Below are positions 39,665-50,600 of a stretch of DNA of 64,000 nt, in pieces. A program made the translations under genes and the position numbers. The DNA is from Phoronis australis (Eukaryota; Phoronida; Phoronidae). The notes below the pieces were generated by a model. That model was not told the DNA's origin, did no database searches, and saw nothing but the letters and a program-made list of their open reading frames with translations. Position 1 is the stretch's first letter. Each line of letters starts with the position of its first letter. Location of the stretch: NCBI GenBank assembly GCA_002633005.1, contig NMRA01000119.1:710228-774227 (forward strand). The letters run 5' to 3'.

Positions 39665-41291
39665 AGGCAAGGATACGTCCACTACAGTTCTGAATTCTCA
39701 AGAATCAGCAGTTCTTACAAGTCTTGGTAATACTACCGTACCACACATGATAAGTTGAATTTGGATCCCACCGCTTCATACAAAAGGAAATTGGTGGCAA
39801 TTCCACAAAAAAACGAGAGCGCTGCTTTTGAAATAGTTTACTACATTACAAGTTAACTGGTGGTTACCGCTGGAGACTCAATCAGATTGTTTCCTTGTCT
39901 CCAGGCCGGAAAGTTTTAGTCCTGTCAGATTTTAACTTAGAGGTATCTGAATATCATTCCCAGACAGCACAGAGTTAATCAAGCATTTCAAACTGGGTTG
40001 TAATGGCATTTTCACTGCTTAAACTACTTTAGTATAGTCTACCGTGCAATTTCCCACTAAATAAGCGCTTTCTCACTTTCCTATTAGCAAAGCTACTCTT
40101 TCACAACTCCCCTTGCCTTTCTCACGAACTCTTCTCCGGTAGCGACATCAAAGTAACCATTAGTTCTAGGGATTAAGCACCAGATGGTGTAGTTGATTCA
40201 AACTCTTAATTGAATATGTATATTGCATCGCAAGACGTCCAGCAATTGCTCCCATCGGAGTGGATTAAACCTTTCCAACTGATGCTGAGTTGTAGAATTC
40301 CACAGTGTAGTTTAATCATCCTATTTTGCGAGATGTGAGGGCTCTACTTAAAAGTCTGGAGGTTATTCTTTCTCACTGACTGAAACTCCACAAAACTGGG
40401 GAGTAGAGGTGTTGATGAGAAAGTGGCATTTCGGAACACTAAGGATAAGGTAATGCGCCATCTGTTGGCATTGGAGAACATTTGGATGTGGCAACCTACA
40501 TACAAACGCAATAGACATGAACCTATCCCATTGGGGATTAAAATTGAAATCTTATTTTGCAAAGCAATCGTCATACAAGATCATCCGAACAAGTTGGACA
40601 GAGAGCGTGACATCACCTCACTGGGACAGTCTAGAAGATTCCAATATCTTGGTTTGAACCTTGCTATTTCTTTACAGGAAATTTCACATAAAGTGAACAG
40701 ATGTAACGTGAAAATCACCAAAAACTGGTTAAGAACGCAGTTGGTTAATAGGGTAACCTATAAGGTTCACATACGGTGCAGCACACGCTGCAGATTTTAA
40801 AAAAATTGTTTTGTTGAACTTTACAGTTTAAACAAATATGTTAGTGCAAAGAAATAGATTTGTCTCCAAGATGCTAGTGTTATCCCTTTCATCCTTGTTA
40901 CATAACTTATTACAAATCTATATTCTCACTCAAATTTTCATGGGTACAGCATCTTTCTATACTTAGAATTTTGTGTTGCATCTGTTGTCCCTAAATACCA
41001 GGTTGTCGTAGGTGAGTGACAATTTCCTGGCGAGTGACAGTTTCCAGGAAACCCTGGCCCAGGAAAACCCCCTTAGAAAATCTGTTATCGGATAAATTTA
41101 AAAGAGAAGCCCCAGAAATGAAGCCCACTTACCAAAAGCCTGAATGATTACATTTGATGCCCGATATTACAAGTTTTTTCGTCGGAACATACACTTATGC
41201 GGTAACTATGTGGAGATAACTCAGACGAGAGATATTAGTAAGATATGTCATACTAGTGTAAATGCCAACAAGACGGTCTACGCAATTATGA
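39665..41291 (+). repeat. 1.63 kb tandem duplication D1, second copy
   Basis: This corresponds to 38,075-39,663. Differences include a 30-base insertion near 40,352 (GTCTGGAGGTTATTCTTTCT and onward), a loss of about 8 bases near 40,518, an insertion of about 15 bases near 41,183, and scattered substitutions. The overall level of difference is what allelic copies in a polymorphic species, or a recent duplication, would show. Confidence 0.95.
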
Positions 41292-43084
41292 ACCTAGCAA
41301 GCAGATCCCCAAACTCCAGTCACTGACTCGACTTAAAACATGCAATCAAAAAACATCCAAAAAAAACACTCCTCACATCCACGAACAATGATGTGGATGA
41401 CCAGAAAACATACTGTGAGCTGAGTTTACAGGTGCCAGAGTTGCGTCTGCAGGTGCTAGAGCCTTGTTTGCTGTCTGCAAGTCCTATTTGTAAGTGGGTG
41501 CGAGTCTGTAAGCAGGACGTCTTGAAATCGATGCAATTAGTTAGATCAGGGCAATGACATTTTTTTCTTCAAGCCCAGCTTGACTGTATTAATGAGCAGA
41601 TATGCAGACTTCACGTTCAAGAATGAAGTGCAGCTTTAACAAAAATTAAAATACGTAAAAATAAACTGTAAATTGTGAGGTAAGGAGGCCTTGATAAAGA
41701 TGCAAACTTAGTAACAGGTTTAGGTCATTCACCTTAGTTAGTATCGTGACTTTGGGGTAGGGTTTGGCTCAATCGCAAGTATGGGATACCTAAAACCCTG
41801 TAACTCAAGTAGACATCACAATAATGACAAGCCAGAACATCAAGTTACCTATGTGTACCAGAAAAGTAGTGACAATGCTGAACTAGCAAGCCACTCTTGT
41901 CTTACTGAATGCACTCTTGGTGTTAAAAATCTGCGTAAAGCGGAAAATTCAAACCTTAATGCAAGAACCTCAACACACATACTAGGCAGTGGCTCAGGCA
42001 TACATCTCACAACAAAGATACAATCACAAAAACTTACAGATTGGGTGCTCAAGGTTTCCCCTTCTTTTCAAAACACTTAAGACATTTATGAAAAGCGGCA
42101 AATAAACAGCATTGAAAGTTAAATAGGGTTACCACGAACATTAACAAATACCGTGACTTGGAATACAATTCGGCCAAGAAAACTCGTACAAATTCTGGAT
42201 TGCAATCACACAACTACATTTCACAAAGAAATTTTTAGGAGTCACCACATGAGGTGCCCCGGACCATGTATTCATGATGGAATGCTAATGACTGGGATCA
42301 AGTAATACTTTCATTTAATTACATACATGGATTTCTAACAGACATCTACTTGGGAAGAAGGAAAACTATTGCGTAAGTGACATTTTCCTTTCACTCGGAT
42401 AAAATTCTACAAAACATTTGTTCTAGTTCATGTATTCAGCCCTTCAGATAAATCCAGTTTAGCTCCGGCTGTTGCCAACATGCTATTGCAACAATTTCTT
42501 CTGGGAAACAAAGAAGAATGGGCAAACTTTGAGCTAAATCTCATAACAGAGTTTCCCGATTGGTTACCACAGACTAACTATTTAATCTTCAAACAACCTC
42601 ATTTTATGACCAGTCGAAATGCAAATTTTATTTTCTCAGCTGCTAAATTTGATCATCTGGGAATAGTGCATTGGAAATACGAAAGAGTTCAAATCAGTTT
42701 CTGGGTATTCATTAGGACATTGTGACTATCGGCTTGATGAAGCCTTTACGGTAATCAGTTTGGCAAAAGCACTGGCCCCTTCTCAAACTACAGATGATAA
42801 CACTCCCTATCATGCTAAATACTCCTTAGCCACATTTATTTTAAAGGTTGACATTGGTCAAATGACCTTACAGGAATTCAAAATTTGACCAACCAGAGCA
42901 GCTCATGTGGCCAACCGCAGCGTCCCAAGCTCCTAAAAGTTATTTCACAAAATGGAGACCCATGACAGAAAATCCAATGCAACTTGACAGAATTTCCTTA
43001 GATTTGTGCAAGTCATAGCAACATGTAGTCCCTTAGTATGCCATTGGAGATACAATACTCAACTCTCATCAAAATATGTAGGCA

Positions 43085-43560
43085 TCTCAACGCCGTGTAT
43101 TTTAAACGACCGCAGCCGAATTACGACTCCCACATTTTTCGCCTCGTCAAAAATATATTTTACACTTTAAAATATCACTTGTAAAAGCGCTTAATTTCTT
43201 CAGTAACCCTTTCTGATTCTATGCATACCCTTGACAAAGCATGCCCAGGGGAATTGAGACAGATTTCATGAAGAGTTTCAACTCCACTTTTTGGTCGCCA
43301 TGAACTTTTTCACCGAAAACCATTTGCGGTGAAAAGCTTAAGTGACGTCACATGAGTTATTACCAAGGAATATACACATAACTCCAAAAAGGTGGCCAGC
43401 AAAGGGAAACTCGAGTAAAACTCGACAGAATTTTATGAGCTGAATATGTTCAAATTATGCCAACTACATCGTCTTCAGTCTTGGACGGAGTATTAATTTT
43501 AACTCATTGCATACGCATGCTTCATTCGATATTAGTCCCTTACTTTTAAATAAGTAGCTT
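43085..43560 (+). repeat. Repeat family T, copy 1
   Basis: GTATTTTAAACGACCG, CGTCAAAAATA, TTCAACTCCACTTTTTGG, ACTCGAGTAAAACTCGACAG and related phrases occur in the same order as at 48,010-48,580 and 49,551-50,100. The three copies are in direct orientation within 7 kb. This one lies outside the CARNMT1 coding span and the other two are in its first intron. Confidence 0.8.
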
Positions 43561-43751
43561 CTGATGGGGAAGTACTACTGTTGGTCAAGCTAAACCACAT
43601 GTAGGCCTATTGTGAATTATCGCAGATACTGTACAAAAAAGTACATTTACAAATATACATGACTACTCTATATCATGGTAATGGTATTTGTTTTTCACAA
43701 AGTTCTTGAATGAGTAACTAAAGGGGAACCATTATCACCCTGACGCCCAAA

Positions 43752-43936
43752 TGTTAGGGTGGTGTGTAGTCTAGTATTCAGTTTCCTAAAATATAGCGGC
43801 TTCAAATCTGATATTCGACGACTCGTGGGAGGGGCTATATTTATCTCTCAACCGAGAGTCGGCAAACGGTCGGCTCAACAGGTTGTGTGTTGAATAATAA
43901 ACCTCGTTACACAACTTAAGCCGCAACTTTATAACA
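43752..43936 (+). mobile_element. Possible solo LTR
   Basis: The block starts TGTTAGGG and ends near ATAACA. It has a CTATATTTAT TATA-like motif followed some 65 bases later by GAATAATAAACC, a polyadenylation-like motif, which is LTR-like architecture. No retroelement ORF and no clear target duplication were seen, so the class and exact ends are uncertain. Confidence 0.3.
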
Positions 43937-45240
43937 TTTTTGGGGTTTTGTGGTCACTTGTGGCGAGCTGATATCAGTCACAATACACAAACACTGGTAC
44001 ACGGTTGTAAATAGAGCGAAAACATGACATTTCACACACAGTTTATATTGTCAGGTCGGCCATGTTTCAACGCACGACAGCCATTTAGTTGTAAACCACG
44101 CTGCATTCGCATCAACACTCTCCAAGCGTATTTAAAAGATTTGACAACTTATCAATCGTTTACCTCACCTTTCGTATTGCTGGACATCATCTTACTACTT
44201 GCATTAAGGACAGAGTTGTGCTAAAATTCCGCGACAAAAGCGTAACTTTCCGAGCAATCTATTCAGACCAAGATGCGCTAAAGGTCACTTAAGGTCAACT
44301 CATTTGCATGTGATGAATGAATCTTGTTTCAGTTACAACAAAAATAAGCATTGTTGGACATAATTTTATGAGGTCAATTGAGAGACTGTCACCATTTTGC
44401 TTATTTCAGCAAGTTTTAAAACTTTCATAGTTTCATTTAGTATTTAAATGATGTTTGAATTACGAACAATTTCTGCCGCGTGAGGGCACTACTTTTCCCG
44501 CCATTCTTAGGTAAACAAAAGAAAAAACGCGACGCATGGCTGAGCGCGAAAAAAACAACAGATGACTCTATTGAGCTGGTGTTTGAACAAGCCATGAAAC
44601 AGTCAATTAAACATTGGAAATATAAACCAGATGAATTAAAAAGAATGTAAAATGCAGTGGTCTCGTCTCGTGTGTGCGGGCACATCCTTCGAAGGCTCTT
44701 TCAAATGGAGTTTGGCATGTAAGCCTGGCTGTGAGAACACCCGGTAGAACGTGGTTTAATGACAAATTATTGAACAAACAAACCGTAAAGAAAATCATAA
44801 ACAGTGACGCCACATGAAGAATTCTGATATAAAACAGCTTCATAAATACAAGATGAGTAACACTGTATGTTGCGTAGCGACGAAAGCAAAAAATAATAAA
44901 GTACAAAAACGCGAGCAACATGGATACTTCAGGCGTTTGTAAAAAGATTTGCATGATATTTTTATCCCGCAAGCCCTAACAGAAAGCCATCATCACAAGG
45001 AAAGTGTAATGGTTTATTTTTCTTAAAAGAAAATTGCCGACGGCAACTACACTTGGGTACGGAAAGGAAGTTATCTCTACAACAACGCTACCTTTTGGTG
45101 ACATAATACAACTCTGGGGAAATTGCGCCCCGACGGTGACTTCGTTACCATATTGGTTCCTAGCCTGTAACTAGGAACCAGTATTGGTTCGTTCGTAGCT
45201 TCAAGTAAAATCTAAAACTTGAATGATATACGTTGTACGA

Positions 45241-47562
45241 AATCATTACCCATATCTATAAAAATAGATTTTCATAAAGAGGAAACCGTAGCAAGATGTA
45301 TGGAGATGGACAACACATAGATCAAGTTCTAGCATCCAGTTATTCTACAAACTTGACAGGCCGGGCCATTGAGTCAGGTAAAAAATTCAAGTTTAAGTAC
45401 GGTACAGTCTACGTATGAGCATTCATACCAGAACCCATGAGAAAACAAAGTGGATGATGTCACCCGCTGAGCAATGATCGGAGCGGGATCGGTGGATGAA
45501 TCATGACCTTATTCCCCGAAGTCGTATATAGGCTCTACTCGATCCATGGCTGGCGCAGTGTGGCACTGGCCGAGGAAATCAAGTTTGGATCCCGTTCTGT
45601 TTAAAGTTGGCACGATGGAAACTCGTTATGCCTTGAGTGCATGTTTAAAGGGCCATATTTGAGACTGGTTTGTATGAAAAAAATTCATACAGAGGGTTTT
45701 TCCGTATCACAATGTTTTTGGTGGGATTGCCGTATTACCGCCCCATACCGAGCCCATATGGCGTTTGTGCGGAACTATTGCGCTTTAATTTATGTGAAAC
45801 TTAAAGCGCCAATATGCGAACCACTTGGGTAAAAAAGGTCGTCAAAGGGCATTATTTTAGATATAGGCTTATGGACATCATAAAAACACGACATACGGCT
45901 AAAACTCAACAAAGCTTTTGTTTTTGGAAGAATTAAAATTGAGTAAACAACCCTGTCGAATAAATCGTACCTTTTGAAGCGAGGCCCAATTTAAAAAAGC
46001 GGATCCTTTCGTAAGGAAGTTATTAAAGGAAAGACCATAATCGTAGGGAAGCTGGCCGTAACGATGCGACACCCAGGCATCTGAACAACTCGGACATGCC
46101 CCACAGTGCACTGGTTCGCATCAGCACGATAAAGTTGAGCTGGGTCACGGTGGGGACGGTGGCGAAATGCTGTCAATCGCAAGTCCCGAAGGGAGGACTA
46201 CCGTTTTTTTTATTTTTTTTTTATTTTTTGGTGAATTATTAGATATCCGTGAGATAATGGTTTCCATAAAATGGTAATACTGTGTCAGAAAGTAGTCGCT
46301 GGAACTTTTGATTGAAAACGGAAACTATAGTGATTCAATATTTTACCGGTTGATGCCACTTAAAAGCACTGCATAGTCATGATTGGTAGGACGGCAACCA
46401 ATCAAAAAAATGGTCAAATTTGAGCGTTCCGGGGCGGGTTCGGCCGGGTGAGCGTGTCTACGTTGAAAGGGACTGCTCACGCAAGTGAGACTCGGGGGAA
46501 ATTGTGTTACAAACTGTAGGGAACACTTTAATGCCATGCAGAGGCGGTGTCAGAAAACCCTTTTTCGCGTCCGGTTCACTAAAAATACTGACATCGATGA
46601 TTGAAAAATGCAATGTGACACCTTTGAAATTTTTATTCTATTTTGTGAATTCAGTGAAAATTGCGATTTTTTGCAAAGCATCTCATAAAAAAGTCTTACA
46701 GTAAATCAGCATGATTCAAATCCGAAGCCTCAGCGGGGCCCAAACCTTTCGTTAGGGTTAATGATGGTACGCATTGAGGCCGTCGGGGCTGCAGTAATCC
46801 ACTGATAGGTCAAACGATAGAAATCAGTGCTTCAATAGTCCATCCCAGTTTCTAGCCTCAAATAGGAATACAAAGTTTCCTCGAGGACCGAAAGTCACAA
46901 ATGCCTACGGCCGACATGACGTGAAAGGCATTGCAATGAATTGTCAACAATTCCGAGTTCAGCGAAGTCACTGAGTAAGAACTAGTACATTATGTCCTTC
47001 TGAGACCCTTCCATGGAAAGTCCAAAAGATGGACACAAAGTAGCCGTCTTCTTGACCTAAATTCACAAACAGGATACGTTGTTTTCTCTTTGAACAAAGA
47101 ATGTTAGAAGAACGTGAAGACAGGTCTTGAGAAAGTGTTTAGAATGCTACTCTAACTTACCTGCAATCAATCATTGGAAGGTAAAGGCTTCAAATTTACC
47201 ATTAAAGCGGTTATTTCAGAGAAAACTGGCTCAAAATGTCTGCGTAGAACAAATCTATGTCAGTATGTCAAACGTATTTGTATTTCCACAGCACTAGGCG
47301 ACCTATAGATTTTAGTTTGGGGAAAGAATAGCGAAATATCGCTAAAGAGGTTAGTATGTCATCACGTTGCGTGGAGCAAGGTTGGGCTGTTTAGCAAGAA
47401 GGAAAACCAAACAATAAAAGCAGGCTGAAATCACATTTTTAATGGATGATTTATTTCAGTCAAAATTATTTAAGGAATAAAACAAGTACATAATTATCGC
47501 ATGATAATAGAAGATGGCGAGTTAATTTCCAAAACAATCAGTTGACCAATGAAAAACAAGTA
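45241..47562. other. Region upstream of CARNMT1
   Basis: About 2.3 kb before the CARNMT1 start. It contains a small exon-like ORF at 45,296-45,377 on the plus strand, a GC-richer block ending in T-runs at 45,985-46,235, and otherwise no recognised feature. An ACAATAAAAG motif near 47,411 is the only weak TATA-like sequence I noticed within 200 bases of the start codon. The real promoter and transcription start cannot be placed by eye. Confidence 0.4.
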
Positions 47563-47693
47563 ATGTCGTTATTGCCAAGGCACATCATGTCGCAGGCAGC
47601 ACACAGCAGAGGGGATTTGAACAATGAAACCGCCGAAGAACGCATGGAAAGGGAGCACTACCAAAGAATCATCAATGCGTACAAATTTTACAG
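47563..47693 (+). CDS. CARNMT1: CARNMT1 exon 1
   Basis: Two in-frame ATGs, at 47,563 and 47,587, are 24 bases apart. The first adds eight residues (MSLLPRHI). Neither can be chosen firmly by context. The exon encodes [18 protein letters not shown], which matches the conserved start of the family (EREHF, IINAF), and ends in the bases AG before GTAATG, leaving phase 2. Confidence 0.93.
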
Positions 47694-50600
47694 GTAATGA
47701 AGTTTCCGGGAAATGCACCATACACAAGTACACTGAGGTCATTTCTGTTTAAAAACTATCGAAAAGTACTAGTCAACGCCACCGGGCGGTAGACGTTGTC
47801 CACGAAAGCCGGAAAACTGGCTTATGTTTCACAAAAACTGGGGTGTCTTATATGTGCCGTGATGTACAGGAACCTTATGATCTAATGGTTAATTTACTCC
47901 CAATTTCACATCGATTCATCCCTGGGGATTTTTGAAAGAGCACGATCAGCCCCAGGCAACAGTACACGGCCGTTTAGGGGCAATACTTCCATTCGCTTTC
48001 TGTATGCATTTCGTTACATGTATTTTAAACGGGCGGTAATCCAAATCCGGTCACCGATTTTGAGTTTTCACCTTGTCAAAAATACATTCCACACTTAAAA
48101 TTATCACTTAAAAAAGCACCTACTTTCTTCCCCACTCACTGGTCCTTTCTACTTCTATACATATCTTTGATGAAGTTTAATTGTGAGAATTAAGGTGACT
48201 TTGGCAAAGAATTCCAACTCCACTTTTTTGGTTGCTGTTAACTTTTTCACCATGCACGCGATAACCTTAAGTAGGTCAAACTGAGTCACGTGAGTTAGGC
48301 TGAGCGAAGCGCATGACACTTGCAAAATAGCATGAGAAAGTATCAGTTGAAATTTGTAAGATTTGTGTGATGTAAGACATGCGTGATTTCACGTAATTTC
48401 CTCAAAATGGCACCCGCTAAGAAAAACTTGAGCAAACCGTGACAGATTTTCATCGATTTATTCAAGTTTTTCTGACTAAATTATATCCGAGAGTCATGGT
48501 ATTTGTTAATTATAACTCCATGTTCCTATATGTATGGTTCATTTGATTTTATTTGCTGTATTTTGAAATGAGTAAACTTGTTGTGGGGATATACTATCAC
48601 CCCTGTATGCCTGCGGCATGCAGGGCGATGTAATTGCCTAGATCAGCCCAAACTGATGCCTGCACCAAACTGATTTGGCGCCTTTCAATTTGGCACAGGT
48701 TGGTGACCCAAACTGGTGGCTGCGCTAAACTGAAGCTACCGTAAGTTTCCAAATTACTGCCAGAGGTTTATAAATTTTTTTAGAACTGAAATTGGTGACA
48801 GTGAGCACGGGGTGGTGTGTAATAGTTTCTCAGGACACTTCCCCCTTGTCAGCCATACGACCTGCATATGTGAGCACTCGTTGTCGTAAACTTGGGTTCT
48901 GATAAGCGTTAAAAAATTCATAAACCAATGACAGTAATTTGGGAACTTTGATGGCTTCAGTTTGTTGCAGGCATCAGTTTGGTTCACCAACCTGTGGCAA
49001 ATTGTAGTGCACCAAATCAGTTTTGTGCAGGCATGAGTTTGGGCTGTAACAGGGCCTCATTCGGAAACATCCAAGTTCAGAATAGCTTGGAGATTCCCCA
49101 AGATTTTCTTTCAGAAAAGGTTATTGAACTCATCAGAAAAATAACAGTTTCCAACGCAGCACCCCCATTCCGCCTTGGATGTTCAAAGTGTGTGATGGTT
49201 TAATTGTGTTGGCGGGTTTGCTAAGAGTAAGAAAAATCCAGTGACATGTGCAATTCCCAAGTGATCGAGCTGAAATATGTTTACGATCCTGTTTTAAAGA
49301 TCAAAAATAGTCCTTTTGCGAGTTGTAACAATAACGCGAGATTATGTGAGACTTAACTGTGACGTCACCGGAAGTGGGGCAAAAGCTTGTCGTTTGGCCA
49401 TTTGCCCGGTACGATAGCAGAGTGTATTCTGTTGTTTACTTCGAGTTTTTAATCTTTTAGTGTGAAAAATGCCAAACAAGCATTGCTGTTATGGCAAATG
49501 AAATTCAGATTCGCATTACAATACGTTCCATCGCATTCTGTACTAATTTCGTCTTGTGTATTTTAAACGGCCGGTAGGCGAAATCTGCTCACTGATTAAA
49601 GTTTCACCTCGTCAAAAATACATTCTACACCTAAAATTATTACCTAAAAAGGCGCTTACTTTCTTTAGTGATCCTTTCTGCTTCTAAACATATCTTCGAT
49701 GAAGCATAGCTACAGGAATTGAGGTGACTGGCAAAGAATTCCAACTCCACTTTTTGGTTATTGTTAACTTTGACCGCGCGCGCGCGATAACCACAAAGCA
49801 TTTCAACTGAGTCGGGTGAGTATACAGCAAAGGCTAGCGCGAGACTGAGCAAAGTGCGTGACCTGGCTCGTGACACTTGTACAATAGCATGGGGAAAATA
49901 TCAAGTGAAATTTGTAATATTTGTGTCCCTTGGCGTGATATGACGTAACTTCCTCAAAATGGGGCTCGGTGAGAGAAACTCGAGCAAACTGCGAGGTTTT
50001 CATAGATATGTTCACGTTATTTGTAGACTAAATTGTATCCAGAATCAGGGTATGTGGTAATTATAACTCCATATGCACATATGCATGTTTCAATTGATTT
50101 TATTATGCGCCCACATATTTATATGTGGACGCATTATGCCGTCATCTCTGTCCGTCCGTCCGTCCGGGCGGCGTCCGTCCGGTGTCCGGCGTCCGCTGCT
50201 CTATCTCCAAAACCCTTTGACATACGTTCATGAAATTTGGCACATATGTTCCATTCATGAATGGGACGGCATGTGCGAACTTTCGGACGGATCTGACTAC
50301 CGGTGTGCCCCCTAGTGGCAATTTTAGTTTTTTACGCTTACCTTTGTATCTTCANNNNNNNNNNNNNNNNNNNNNNNNNNNNNNNNNNNNNNNNNNNNAA
50401 AGTACCTCTATAGTCTAAAACATGCAATTTTTAGGCATTTTGAAATATGATCAGCCAAAATCTGCTTTAACCAGTCTTAAGGAGGCTGTTTTTTTTTGGT
50501 GGGTCTCTTTCCGAAATCAGTCGTAACCATTATGTAAGGGGCCTCTGTTGAAGGCCATTGCTTTGAATTCTCCCAACTCCAGCAGGTACTCCTATGTAAA

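Larger units (their letters stand above)
41292..45240. other. Intergenic, no gene seen apart from repeats
   Basis: Short ORFs only. It includes the first copy of repeat family T (43,085-43,560) and a possible solo LTR at 43,752-43,936. I found no exon with splice borders and recognisable protein. Confidence 0.5.
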
